Shown here piece after piece: positions 37,214-49,943 of a stretch of 64,000 nucleotides of DNA (position 1 is the first letter of the stretch; every line of letters begins with the position of its first letter). The position numbers and the translations under genes were made by a program. Origin of the DNA: Sipunculus nudus (Eukaryota; Annelida; Sipuncula; Golfingiida; Sipunculidae); contig CM049317.1 of assembly GCA_026874595.1 (NCBI GenBank), forward strand, positions 49,376,401 through 49,440,400. The letters run 5' to 3'. The notes beneath the pieces are model-generated. The model saw only the letters and a program-made list of their open reading frames with translations, made no database searches and was not told where the DNA came from.

Positions 37214-38112
37214 TTGGTTAACAATAACACTTCAGCAATGCGAAAAGGCTCTCGAGGGAAGAACATTTACATTCAAGTGAGTGTGAGTGCGCTCTTGGAG
37301 AAAATTAATACTCCAACGACACCAAGAGCTAAAAAAGGACAGGGTGAATGTTCCGATGTAGCACAAGGTCCGGTTGATGAGTTAACAAAAGAAGTAAGTA
37401 TGACTTTTGTTGACCTACTTATTGAAACCAAATTCAAAAGCTTCCAATAAATTATTCTGAAAAGATTTTAGGTCAAAATACAGAGGAGCTGCAGGAGTTG
37501 AAATGTAGTGTGGAGTTTTCTCAGAGACAAATTCAAGATAAAGTTAATAAAATAGAGATTTTAGAAAAGGAGAATAAAGCTATGAAAATAGAGGTGGAGA
37601 ATTTAACGAAAGAAAACTTTGAGATAAACAAGAGAATAACTGAACTCGAAAACACCTGTATGACGAAATTCAACGAACTGGAACGGTACACACGAGAATT
37701 CAATGTTCGGCTCGTTGGTGTGACAGAGGTAAAGGGAGATTCCTGCAAGCAGGTATTAGCGCAAATAATAGACCAATACAAGTTAGCTGGGGGACAATCC
37801 AAAGCAGAAATCCTCGAGAACATAGAACTGGCAAACCGCTGCGGCAAACAGAACAACGGACCAAGACACATAATAGCACGCATGCACAAAAGAACATTCA
37901 GAAACCTGATCGTTAAATCAGCCAAGAAGAACTTAAATAACAAAACAGCCAATGATGGTGTTCGACTACATGAAGATTTAACAATGAAAGATTATAAACT
38001 CAAAAGAAAAGCACGACAACAAATGACTCAAGCGCACAATCAGGAACAGAAAACACGTTTCTGGCAATGGCATCTCATAATTGATGGAAAACGAGTGGAG
38101 ATTAACCCGTAA
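37214..38112 (+). pseudogene. LINE ORF1-like protein with coiled coil
   Basis: The frame 37498-38112 begins with a coiled coil (KIEILEKENKAMKIEVENL) and continues with LERYTREFNVRLVGV, the start of an RRM-like domain, then a basic C-terminal domain ending RFWQWHLIIDGKRVEINP. This is the layout of ORF1p of L1/Tx1-like elements, an RNA-binding chaperone. An N-terminal part in another frame (37214-37450) is separated by a frameshift near 37445. Confidence 0.7.
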
Positions 38113-39340
38113 CCGACTCCTACGCCTGGATATGAAATTGACCACGTGCCACGGCCAGAAATGAAAAACTTTCCCGTCACTTAATTAATGATTACATATT
38201 TTGACAAAGTAGGGCGCAGTCCTCGCATTAACTAGTCTTGCACTATGGATAAGACCTGTTTATACTTTGTGAACAGCGGACCAAGGCTTTTAATTATTAT
38301 CGTCCATACAACATAAACATTTAATTCATCATATATGTAATGCAGGAGGAAAGCATATTTGATATAGTAAGTCAGTTACTGTTTTGATGCACTCTTGGTT
38401 GTTAGGTTGAATACCGTTTAAATGGCCTCCGTTAAATTATATTCGTGTAACGTTAGGTTTGTTTTGGGCGAATTGAGCCAACGCCACTGTAGTATTAATA
38501 GTATACCACAGTATGTCCTACTACTAATTTTGGAAATGGCTGCATATTAGCAAAAATCCATTTATTTACCTATCATTAATGTATTTACAAAATTAAGCTA
38601 GTATAAGGGTGACCGATTGTACCAATAACTATTAGACTGCTGTCCCTTATCGTTATATTATAAGGTTCGTGTTTTTGTAAATACTATTTAAAGTATTTTG
38701 ATGCTTTAATTTTCATGTTATAGTTGCAATTGTCAAGTTCTTTTTAGAAAAGCCTTGAGTCATTCAGGATATTGCCTTTATAATGTTTCAGTACAAATGT
38801 AGCTGTTTATATTGTTTATATTGATTACATTGCTTATATTGATACATTTTAAGGTATAGTTCATTGCTTCTTATTAACTAAACGGATTATATACTTTATC
38901 AAGATTCAATCATAGAATTACAAATGTCTAAGCGATACAATATTTCTACAACTGGATTTGATTCTTAAATCCTTCTAGGTTATAATCAGCTCTTGTAAAA
39001 AGCCCAGTGCTGCTTTTACAACCGGATGAACATTACCAAGTTACTGTATTTCCCATACAAACTGATAGATTCTTCTAACAGTTAGACTGGTAATGAACAT
39101 ATATTTTTCTATTTATGTAACTAATGACTGTGTGAAATTGTACGTCCTTTCTGTAATTTTGTTTGTGCTTGATAACTTAGTAATACCCAAACAGTTCACA
39201 AGCTTGGGTTCTCATAGTCGGAGGTTTCATATAAAATTAATACTTTTTATAAAAACAACATCGTTAATTAAAAAATTTAGAATATATATTAAACAAAATT
39301 GTAAAAAAGGAGAAAATCTGCATAACGCCATATATAAGAT
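38113..39340. other. spacer inside the LINE, no gene seen
   Basis: About 1.2 kb of AT-rich sequence separates ORF1 from the endonuclease. That is long for the group, so a secondary insertion is possible. The 86-codon frame at 39093 shows no motif. Confidence 0.35.
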
Positions 39341-42072
39341 CAGTATAATATAAATAAATGTAAGGGGTCACGTAACAAAATAAAGAGAAGAGAATTTTTT
39401 CATTGGATACAGAATAAATCACATCATGTTAACTTGTTACAGGAAACACGGTACCAAAGAATATGAAAATATATGGAAAGCAGAATCGGATCACTCAATC
39501 TTATATAGCCATGGGACAAGAAATACAAGAGGGGTTTCCCTCCTCATAAAAAATAATATATATTACGAAATTAAAGAAATAAATTGAGATAAAAACGGCC
39601 GATTTATGATACTTGATATAATAATTGATAACATAAGATTAACATTTGCTAATATATATGGGCCAAATGAAGATGGGCCAGATTTCTTTGAAAACATATT
39701 TGCGCAAGTAGATTAATTTTTTAATGAAAACATTTTGATCGGAGGAGATTGGAATGTATTTCTCGATCATTCAATAGATAAAAAAGGTGGCTTGTCTTCT
39801 ACAAATGAGAAAAATAGAAACACAATTCATGCATTTATATCAACTCTGAGATTAATTGGTATCTGGAGAATGCAACATTTGCAGCAAGAGATGTGCACTC
39901 GGTCCAGAAAAAAAAACCTCAATTCATAAGCAGTAGGATTGATTATTTTTTGGTTTCATCATATATTTATAGTATGGTTAAAATATCTGATATAAACAAT
40001 GTAACAAAAACTGATCAAAATAGTGTATATATACTTAAAGAATTTTCAGTGAATAAAAAAGGCCCTGGTTATTGGAAATTGAATTGTAAATTGTTGGAAG
40101 ATCAAGAATATATCTGCGAAATAAGAAAAGCTATCAATTCAACACATTGTGAAAATTTAGAAACTGAACCAATGTTATTAAGGGAAGTTTTGAAAATGAC
40201 AATCAGAAGAGATACAATTGCATATAGCAAAAGAAGAAATAAAGCAAATATTGATAAACTGAAAGAAATTGAAAACAAGTTACAGTATTTGATTAATAAG
40301 CAAGATGAACTTGGAACAGGACGAACAAACTAAAAAGGAATTAGAAAAAATTCTTGTAGAGAAAACAGAAGGAGCAATTATAAGATGTAAAGCAAGATGG
40401 CTAGAAGAAGGGGAAAACCTACAAGATACTTCCTTAATCTTAAAAAAAAGGAGATTATACTAAAAATTGATAAACAAATTAAAAGTAGATAAAATATAAT
40501 CACAGATCCTAAACAAATAATGCATGAACAAGTTAAATTTTATTCCAATTTATATTCTTCTAAATTAGCAGAGCTAGACAGTGAAACAGACCATTTTTTA
40601 TTGAAAATCATGCCAGAATACCAGATGACAAAACAAATGTATGAGATGCTTTACTCACCGAAAGTGAATTATATAACAGTTTAAAATCTGTCGCTAATGG
40701 TAAATCACCTGGTATAGATGGTCTGCCAGTAGAATTTTTCAAACAATTTTGGTCAGAACTTAAATCAGTATATATTGAGGCAATAAACACGTCACTTCAG
40801 TAACATACAATGACTATTACCCAGAAGCAAGCAATTGTAACATTGATACAAAAAATGGAAAAGATCGGCTAGGTCTAAAAAAGCTGGCGCCTTATATCAT
40901 TACTTAACACAGATTATAAAATTTTAAGTAAAGCTATTGCAAATAGACTTAAATCAGTTTTAAATACAATTATTAATGAAGACCAAACTGGATTTAAAAA
41001 GAACAGATATATAGGTGAAAATATAGTTAAAATACTTACTTTAATAGATTGGTGTACCACAAGATACAAAAGATTTGATTAGTCTTAATTATGAGGAAAA
41101 CTAGAAAAAAATAAAAGACATTCTAAAACTATGGTCGAATAGATCATTAACACCATATGGTAAAGTGACAATTCTGAATTCTCAGATTCTTTCTCAAATT
41201 ATTTACTTATTTTCAGTCCTTCCTTCCCCAAGTAATCAATTGCAAAACACATAAAATAAGATAATAAGAGATTTTGTTTGGTCAAAAGGTAGAAAACGGA
41301 TAAAAGGAGAAACTTTGATCGCCTCCAAAAAAGAGGGTGTTATAGGTATGACTGACGTAATATCACAAGAAAAAGCATTAAAAATCAACTGGATAAAGCG
41401 ATTAAATGTTAGATACACTTTCAGACATTAATAAGGAAAAACCCAAATTATATTATATTATAGCAAAAGAAAGTTTCAAAGTATGTTTATAATAAATTGA
41501 TAACGAAGAAGTGTGTTAAACCCGTGAAATCCACCATGAAATGGAAAAGCGAATTAGGTTTAGAGGAAGATTTAGTTAGGAGAGGTTTTGAAAAAATTAT
41601 CGAAATACAATATCAACAAAGTTTGGATATTTTCAACTTTGTATATTGCACAGATGCTTGACACTTAACCCAATTTTAGTAAAATTTTGAATAAAAGAAG
41701 ATACGAACTGTACTTTTTGTAAGGAAGAAGAAGAAACCATGAAACATCTCTTTTCGGAATGCACTTTTGTGCAAAATATATGGTCTCAAACTTCTGTTAT
41801 ATAAAAAAATATAATATTTTAAAAGATAATAACCTTGAATATGTGCAGGTGATGCTTGGTACTTACCATGATATTTCTTTAAATGCAGTAATCCTTCTGA
41901 TGAAAAGATTTATATATATATTTAGATGTGAGGAAAAGAAACCAATACTTAAGCTATTTAAAGAATTCTTAGCAAAATTTGTAAGTATAGAAGATAGAGC
42001 AGCAAAAATGAAAGGTAAAAGAGACACCCACAATAAAAAGTGGAAGAGATGTGTTGAGATCTTAAAAATCTG
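39340..42072 (+). pseudogene. LINE ORF2 relic: AP endonuclease and reverse transcriptase
   Basis: Pieces in several frames appear in family order. Endonuclease: NVRG (39354), LLQET (39437), NIYGPNEDGP (39650) and LIGGDWNVFLDHS (39740). Reverse transcriptase: NGKSPGIDGLPVEFFKQFW (about 40696) and ISLLNTDYKILSKAIANRL (about 40895), then EDQTGFKKNRYIGENI. The catalytic palm block expected next is absent; the sequence jumps at about 41065 to the distal part (LWSNRSLTPYGKVTILNS) and then a C-terminal zinc-knuckle-like CTFCKEEEETMKHLFSEC at about 41710. Numerous stops show it is dead. Confidence 0.75.
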
Positions 42073-42090
42073 AAGATCTGCTATGTGCCG

Positions 42091-42093
<3 letters not shown>

Positions 42094-42144
<51 letters not shown>
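42094..42144. repeat. (TA)n microsatellite
   Basis: A TA array in the 3' region of the LINE, shortly after the ORF2 stop. Confidence 0.9.
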
Positions 42145-42147
<3 letters not shown>

Positions 42148-42309
42148 TGTTAAATATATTTCTATATAATAGCCAAGTTATATAATGACCATTTGTCATT
42201 TTCCTGTTGTGTTATATGTATGTCTGTATTGTTCATCGTATTTTCATTTATCCGTTTCAGTATATGTATATTTTTCTTTGTATGCAATAAAAAATAAAAT
42301 AAAAAATAG

Positions 42310-43330
42310 CCTTTATACCGGCTCTCGTTGTGAACATCTACCGTTCCCATGCTCGAAAGGGTTAGATTGGTTGTTAAATACTAGACTGGTAAAATAAGTT
42401 TTGTTATTGACTAAAATACTACTTTTAAAATATCTCTCCATTAGTTTAACAAAGTTATATATGACATAAATGTTATCTATTCTTCAGATGAAGAAAGAAC
42501 ATTGAAACACTTATTTAGGAGAATATGCCTATTTCTGTAAATTATAGTACTCGTTTGATTTTAAAACATTTGACTTCTTTGGATTATTGACTGTCGCTCT
42601 GACATGAGTTTTTTTACGAATTTACTAATGAGGAAAATTTGTAACATTTGTGACATAATTAGTTAAAATCAGTTAAGGGTTAATATTTACCCTGTTAGAA
42701 GAAGCAGTAATATAAACCTGCGCCCACGACCACAAGGTCACGCTCTGCATAGCGGGCATACTTTCATCGGTTCTTCTTTTGCAACCAGCACGTCCGGCTC
42801 TTTCCAGTCCCAATCGATTGACCCAAACTGCTCCACTTGCAGACAGGCGAGGCATGAATACATATCATGTCTATATATGCATGACATTTTATAAACATTT
42901 TGTTTTTAACATATATGAACGTTTGAATTTTACAAATATATGGTTTTGTTTTACAAACCAATTTTGTTGAGGTTTATTTCGGGAAGAATCTTTAGCCTCG
43001 AACTGTCCCCGTGGCACAGTGATATAATGCCTCGAAATGAAATACGATATGAACATGCAATGTGCCTGAAACAGACATTATTGTGTCCAAAATGTACAAA
43101 GATAATAACATCCACTATGAGAACATGTTGACGTCAGAGTTGTGCATGCGGCTGCCTTTGAAAACCAAAAAGACCAGAGAAACCACGGCCAAGTCTGCCA
43201 AAACGTGGTTCAGAGATGTCTGTGGTGGGGTTACAGAAATACTGTCCAGTAAATTCCTGTCAAGGGGCGACCAGTTTTTTCTCTTAAAAACAGCGAAAGA
43301 CGATCGCCATCTAAGAGTCGTACAATGAAA
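42310..43330 (+). other. no supported gene; possible unknown exon
   Basis: A frame ending at 43328 reads SELCMRLPLKTKKTRETT and then TWFRDVCGGVTEILSSKFL. It has coding-like composition but no start, splice context or family that I recognise. It ends directly before the minisatellite, which could be its 3' UTR. Confidence 0.25.
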
Positions 43331-43334
43331 ACGA

Positions 43335-43850
43335 GAGGCGTTAGTATGGTGTAAACTTTAGTGCAACCAGAAGAGCCGTCTCAATAGTATATATTATAGT
43401 GTTAACAAGAGCCGTCAGCATTGTGTTATCTATAATTCAACCAGAAGAGCTGTCTTTTTTGTAGAATAGAGTGTTGACGGGAGAGCCGTCAGCATGGTTT
43501 ATATATAGTGTTAACAGGATGGCCTGTACGTGTTACTATAGTGGAACCAGAAGAGCCGTTTGAATTGTATATATTATAGTGTTAACAGGAGAGCCGTTGG
43601 CATGGTGAACATACAGCAGTAAACAGGAGGGTCGTGTTTTTTTGTAAAACAGCGTTGACAGGAGAGCCGTAAGCATGGTTTATATATAGTCTTAACAGAC
43701 TACAGAGGGTCGTCTTCTTTTTCAGAGGGGCAGTTAGTAAGATGTATAAACGATTAAACAAGAGAACAATCAGCATGGTGTAAAATGAAATGAAATCAGT
43801 AGACCTGTCAGTATTGCATAAAATAAACAGGAGCCGTCACTTTCCCTTCA
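43335..43850 (+). repeat. degenerate minisatellite with GAGCCGTC units
   Basis: Variants of 'gtgttaacaggagagccgtcagcatggt' alternate with 'caaccagaagagccgtc' and 'tatatattatagt' at a spacing of roughly 30-60 bp, with about ten units. No open frame runs through it. Confidence 0.65.
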
Positions 43851-43859
43851 AGATGTGTT

Positions 43860-44400
43860 GAACACTACCGAAGCACTATTTCGTTAAGGGGTTTGTTCAT
43901 ATCTATGTTCATATCCAAAATTTTATCATCGTAATATCCTTTTTAATATTTGCTGTGATACATTGTCATCCTCATCAGTGAAATACAGAATAATAGCTGA
44001 TGGATCAGTTATCCAAATTACTTTTTTTGTGGTTTAAATAGTTTGTTAAGCATAACACGTTGCCTCAAATGAGATTTCCCTATCCAAATGTTCCCTAAAG
44101 CCGAAATTTAGCAGTTTCTCAGATGATTAGTAGAAAAAAAAACTTTTCAATATGTGGCTTATAGCTAAACGAGCTTGTCGGAAAAATAGCTTTTTTACAA
44201 TTTTGAGCGCAAGAAAAAATTGCTTACATTTAATAGCATTTCTTCAATTATTAATATAATGCGGTGTACAAATACAGACCTTGTGCTGTGTGTGGTAAAA
44301 CTATATATGAACAGGTTTAAGTGACAATTTCTCTCAACGACCAAAATGTTTCTAAATAAGGATTATCTGTAAGTCGACGAGATCGTATATTGTTATACGA
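43860..44400. other. no gene seen
   Basis: AT-rich sequence only. Confidence 0.35.
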
Positions 44401-44409
44401 TTCTTATAT

Positions 44410-44414
<5 letters not shown>

Positions 44415-44481
<67 letters not shown>

Positions 44482-44700
44482 TGGTGCACATATAAGCGTT
44501 CCAACTTCCTTGCCTAAAAGCCTGCTTTTCTTGCGAAGCGGTTGGAATCCAAGACTCCTGTGCATGCTGTGCCGGTTCGATTCCACGATCGGCCCACCAG
44601 TCATTTCTCATCCTGTGACATTTTGCGCTTAACGTCGGGCCGGGGAGTGGTAGTTCATGTCATTACCTCTACCCAGTTCACCGATGTGACCCCCGGGATG
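44415..44700 (+). mobile_element. tRNA-derived SINE-like element with (TA)n head
   Basis: After a TA array (44416-44479) comes a segment with an A-box-like 'ttgcgaagcggttgg' at about 44530 and a perfect B box GGTTCGATTCC at 44574-44584, a pol III promoter pair at usable spacing. It continues into a non-tRNA body. Target-site duplications and tail were not resolved. Confidence 0.45.
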
Positions 44701-46050
44701 GTAACCCTGCATTTGTTCGTTCACAATCTGCTTGTATACAGACCATGTTTTAGTTTTATCTGGTGCTGAAACCTGGTAGAACATCTTGGCACTTTTATAT
44801 ATAAAATAACTGGAGTCGTATTTACTCTCTTGAGTGCGTCTTCCATTAAATAGTTTTGTTTTATTCTAGCACGGAGGAATCCAGCTATTAATGGCTGCCA
44901 GGATACCCTTTCTCCCACAACTGATTTCATCTAGTGCCGTAACAAAGCAACGAAATTTTGTTATTTTTACATATGTTTTAGCCTCTGACTTTGCGTTTCT
45001 GATCATAATTCAATTTATGCAAAATATCTTATTCTACAATATTCTCCCTCGAGGGATCTAAGATAAATATCAATAAGCAGCAAGGAAACTGGCAGTAATA
45101 CACTCTGCCATCACTTAAAACCATATTCTCTATGGTTTTGTTGCATTTCAACATCATAGTTTATCTAATATTAATAATAAAGACCTGACAACTAATTTTG
45201 CCCAACACCCATTAACCCCTGTCTATGGACACGAATATTATAAATCACATTATCGAATTACGGGGAGAGTTATTGTCAACAGGCGGCTGATTTAAAATTT
45301 AAATAAATAAAATTTTTGGTACAACTTTTCTGTTTGGGGATTATTAAAAAAGAGGAAGCTAGGGCATGATTTTCTTTTCTGTTGCATTCGAACTTATATT
45401 CCTGTCCGAAAAAAAGAAAAATCCTGCGTGGTCTATTGGAAACTGAAACATGTTATGTTACGTTTCCTATAATAACAAAGTAGGTATACCAAATTGTTAG
45501 ATCTGTTACAGTTGCTTATGCAATTTTTCGAACTATATACATTTTTCACTTTGACGAATCATTGATATGTTGATACACTTATTAATTGATCGTTACAATT
45601 GAGTAACAGTTATGAATACAAATGGATGAGTACTAAAAGTAAGCAACTGTAAAGGATATATAATTATGAAATTGGTACATTTATGCAAATGCCCTCATAT
45701 AATGTGCAAACTTAAACATAACACCATTGGTAAATGACATAATATTTGGTCGAAACAAGCACCATACATTTTATTGTTTTATCATATAAAACCAATTTGA
45801 ATTTTTTACATCTGACACATTTAGTAAAGATAAACGGACATTTTGATATATGCAAATTAGATAAATAGCTCAAGGGTGATAAAGTTAAATTATCTGGATC
45901 GCATATCAGCACATTGAAAAGCAAGAATCCACCATAAAACGCATGTTATACCTGACTTCAAAGTAAACCTCTGTCGCTGCCCGATTATATCGTTAGTGTG
46001 GGTTTTATTCAGATTTGTTGTTACCCTGTCTGTTTTTCGTTCTGTCTCCT
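44700..46050. other. no gene seen
   Basis: AT-rich sequence without exons or recognisable repeats. Confidence 0.35.
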
Positions 46051-46059
46051 GACTGTATA

Positions 46060-46096
46060 TACTGTATATATATATATATATATATATATAAATATA

Positions 46097-46162
<66 letters not shown>

Positions 46163-46176
46163 TTATATATATATAT
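46060..46176. repeat. (TA)n microsatellite upstream of R2
   Basis: A compound TA array of about 115 bp with a few interruptions, 0.24 kb before the R2 TATA box. Confidence 0.95.
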
Positions 46177-46414
46177 AATTATGTGTGTCGAGGATAATTG
46201 TTGTGCGTAAAGCTGTGTGATAAGAGCATTACCTTAAAATAGAAAGTGCAAGCTACTTTTCCTGTGACTTCCTGATACATAAGTTTAACAATATATGCTG
46301 TCAAATCCGGCTTGTTTTGTCCAATTAAATATTTACATCCCAGCAAACCTGTTAGCGAATGATATAAGAACAGGATTGCGTTAGTAATCACTTAACTGTT
46401 CATCTAGGGAGGTG

Positions 46415-46421
46415 TATATAA
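46415..46421 (+). promoter_or_regulatory. TATA box of R2
   Basis: TATATAA lies 45 bp upstream of the R2 start codon. A start site about 25-30 bp downstream would leave a 5' UTR of about 20 bp. No such close TATA box precedes R1. Confidence 0.45.
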
Positions 46422-46465
46422 CCTCAGTGCATCAGGGACAGCACCAGGGCTCATCAGTGGTAAAG

Positions 46466-47907
46466 ATGATTTGTGTTTTAATAATTCACTTATTCCTGTG
46501 TACAAAACTGACTTCCTTGGTGTGGGGGAAATGCCAGGTGTCAGGTGAGGCATGTTTTAGCAAAATGAATGAATTCAACAATACTGATCTTTTGAAGGGA
46601 AGCACCGACTTAAGAGTCGCATATAGTACAGAATAGGATGAACAAATTGTGATATATAGATAGTAATCGTTTTACTTAGGTCGCTTTACCCATTCTATAC
46701 CGCTGTCTCAATATTCATTTTATAATGTTCATTATATATCGGTAAATATAGCTTAGGTAAGGTTTTAGTGTAGTCCGAGTATTTGAAATGCAAGGCATAC
46801 CGTGTAAAACATGCTCAAACATAAGAAATAATCAAATAACTTGATTTCTGATATTCAACGTCGATTTCAATATCTTTTATAATTTGGTTTTAGTTTTTTT
46901 GGCCGGATCCCTAAATCACAAAGAGCGACATACAATATAAGAACCAGTTCTTATAATCAAACTCTCCTAGCTTAAATGGATATAATAAGACATTGAAAAA
47001 TGATCGTTGTTATGCATAAATATATATTCTGAACTATCCTTATAGGTCTACGCCGGTTAGGGTGCATTGGTGGCGTGTGCTTTTATCATGGTAGAACATC
47101 ACATATATTGAATCAGTCAAATGCTGAAGACTTTTGCTGGAGTCGTGGTATGAGACTTCCCGGAGATCTGAAGGTCACACAGCTGCGTACCTTGTGGAAC
47201 TCCGTGGGATTACCTCATCATAGAGTTTGGCTCTCCCACAGACGAAAGTATTACAACACGTTGACACCTATTTACAAGCTAGGTTAGATATAATAATCCC
47301 CATGTTATTTATCAAATATTTAGTTCAACCATCATCTGGTAAAATTCTAATAAAAGAGACGTCCTTAACTAGTTTACATTGTTTTCATCAGGTTAACGCT
47401 ATTCTACATCCATTTATAGTCTTTATCAGGTTAAAACTACTTTATTTACACGCCATAGATAAAATTGGAGTCATATGGATGATTATTTAAATCCAACTGA
47501 AATGCCTAAAATGCATCGTAAATATTCAATAAACGGATTATGCTTCTACGTTTGAACACATATTGTCAATTTAGGATATTTGTGTCACGTATATATACCT
47601 GAACACACAGGTAACTGGCATCCAGTGATAACACCAAGACACAATGCCAACTGCCTGGTGCTGAAGCTGCAACGACAACAGATGATTCAAATTGAGAATG
47701 TGAATTGTTTCTCCTATTCTGTTCAGGCATTCTTTTGTTTCGTCTCAGGTATCTAAATTATATGATTTATTTTATTGTATAGGGAATAGCACACCACGGA
47801 TATTTTTTGTAATTTGCAATTTCACCCTCAAAATTTTGTTTATAACGCAATTTTCATCTGGCTGGTGGCACTGAACCCAGTCGACCGGGATTACTTTCTA
47901 AATAAAG

Positions 47908-47965
<58 letters not shown>

Positions 47966-48882
47966 ATTATCAAACAGGTCTGTTATCTGTTGATTCAGAA
48001 TGCCCCACTTAACCACATTGGTCCTGTCATCACCTTCAGAACGGATGTTTGTTGTTACGCTACGGAAGACTGACCTTGTTTGAGGCCAGGGCGGAGTGTG
48101 AGATGGCGGGAGGACACCTTTGGTGTCCTGGTAACGATTTTGAAAAGCAGGTAATGACCTGGAAGAGCTTGACGTCAGCTTTGATTCCTGGAGATGCATG
48201 GATAGGATGGAGGATGGAGGACTGGGTGGATGAGGCTTAAGGTAAAATCAATAATAAACATATAGATAAAATAATTCAAACACTTCCATTGGTATAGGTC
48301 ACCTTATATGAAACCATAAATTTTCATTTCTACACGCTTGATTAAATACACGTGTCGCAGGAATATCAAGAAGAATAAAGAAAAACGTCAGTGCTGTCTT
48401 AGTAATTTGGATCAGAGTAGGCAGTGTATAAGTCTGTTGTGAAAACATTTTGGAAAAGATATCAGAACGGTCCCAAAAAGGTCCTAATTTATTCGTGTAT
48501 TATCATCATCCAAAAAGACGAGATTTCAAAACGACGTATATTAAAACATTTAAATAGCTAAAAACCCATTCATTAAGCAATCATAGTGTGTGTAACAGTT
48601 ACAATTTAACTTAAACGTGTTTTGAATGTTATGTAGTTATTTTGTAAATAAATAAGTTATTAACGAAAACAATCATAACGAGCTTTTATCTGTGTTGCTT
48701 GCGGGGACGACTATGTGTTTATATAAATTCAGATCAACATAAATATCCATTGCTTCCGAGGTTTGACAGAGAGGCTGAAACTGCGGACGGAAGTTTTTCT
48801 TGTGTCGTTCTTTCACCAAATCTTCCCTACGGTTGGCTAGTTGAAAGTTGTTTTAATAAAGCGGATGTTGTTTGTGTAAAAG
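46466..48882 (+). pseudogene. R2: dual-CTLD receptor copy with stops in CTLD2; may encode a secreted single CTLD
   Basis: Exons keep the family lengths: 46466-46544 (79 nt, MICVLIIHLFLCTKLTS signal peptide), 47046-47282 (237), 47611-47748 (138), 47999-48241 (243) and 48733-48882 (150), all phase 1. CTLD1 is fully open and is a long-form domain with an extra pair GCIGGVC, then DFC, ANC, NCF and FFC cysteines. Exon 4 has two in-frame stops, at 48010-48012 (where R1 has Cys) and 48238-48240 (the last codon). Exon 5 is open (CVVLSPNLPYGWLVESC). No stalk, membrane or tail exon follows before R3. Either it is a pseudogene, or it makes a secreted protein of about 154 residues with only CTLD1. Splicing to R3's downstream exons is also conceivable. 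Confidence 0.65.
47909..47961. repeat. (TA)n microsatellite in R2 intron 3
   Basis: A TA array of about 50 bp ending 38 bp before exon 4. Confidence 0.95.
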
Positions 48883-48889
48883 GTGAGCA

Positions 48890-49577
48890 ATGTGTAACTT
48901 TAAACGATACAGAGGAATATTTCTGCAAAATAACAGAATAATCATGAAATATATTTAAGAGGTATTATTATTGGCTCTCTTAATTTGATATATGAGTATA
49001 TGTTTTATTAACAACGTGAGGGAAATGAGATTATAATCTTATTTTTTTTCAAATCAGAAATATGCTAAGGCAATAAGTGCAGTGACAACTTTTCTGGATG
49101 GTAATTTATTCTATTTATTTCAATTTCATGCTCACCTTTAGACTGATGTTCTCAGCATTTATACACACCCTTCATGATTGTTGAAGATAAGTGGTTAAAA
49201 TATTATTTTTTTATTGAGCATCACGGTATGACATGGTTGTAAGAAACGTACAGAGAAGGTTTCGCTGGTTATCCATATCAAATGACTTTTGAAATAGAAT
49301 AAGAGGATTTAATAATAAATAAAGTTAATAATGTTGTCATAACATCTATCTTTTATGTTAGATTAATCTTTTTATTTCTTCCATTTAACAGATTTATCGA
49401 ATGTATCATAATCAATCATTCATAACTGTTTGATTTAATTCTTGTAGGCACTGGTATCTGGAATGCTTTTCAAAAGATTTCTTTTGCATGTCAGTTCAGT
49501 TCTAAAGGAATTATATTTTCTTGGATGCCTCATGAATGTCTTTCCTTGTTATTTCCCGTAATATATAACTGCATGAG

Positions 49578-49626
<49 letters not shown>

Positions 49627-49912
49627 TATATCAGGATTAAACATTGATATTAGAGACAAACAGGGATATCCACTTAGCTACTGATTAATACACATTTGCT
49701 GTAAATAAAGAAAACATTGTTCTACTTAACCATGACGTTATAAGTTAATTTTAAGTTAATTGCCAGCTGTAGGCGATATCACCTTTAATTATTACAGCAT
49801 TATTTAGTGTACATATATATGTACATATATACATATATACGTATGTATACACATACATGTACATTTATGTTTTCATATACATTTATATACATACACACAT
49901 ATATATAGACAT

Positions 49913-49943
<31 letters not shown>

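Larger units (their letters stand above)
37214..42307 (+). mobile_element. L1-like non-LTR retrotransposon (LINE), defective
   Basis: The order is ORF1 (37214-38112), an AT-rich spacer, an ORF2 with endonuclease and reverse transcriptase relics (about 39350-42072), a TA array, and an A-rich tail at 42286-42307. The element lies on the plus strand about 30 bp after the CTLD-membrane piece and may have inserted beside it. It carries many stops and lacks the catalytic core of the reverse transcriptase, so it cannot move on its own. Confidence 0.8.

Noticed and set aside
42673-42855. Short open frames on both strands near 42.7-42.9 kb
   Set aside because: They have no splice sites, motif or conservation within the window, and the strands overlap.
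43335-43850. A CRISPR-like array at the spaced GAGCCGTC repeat
   Set aside because: Units are degenerate, spacing is irregular and the surrounding DNA is animal with introns.
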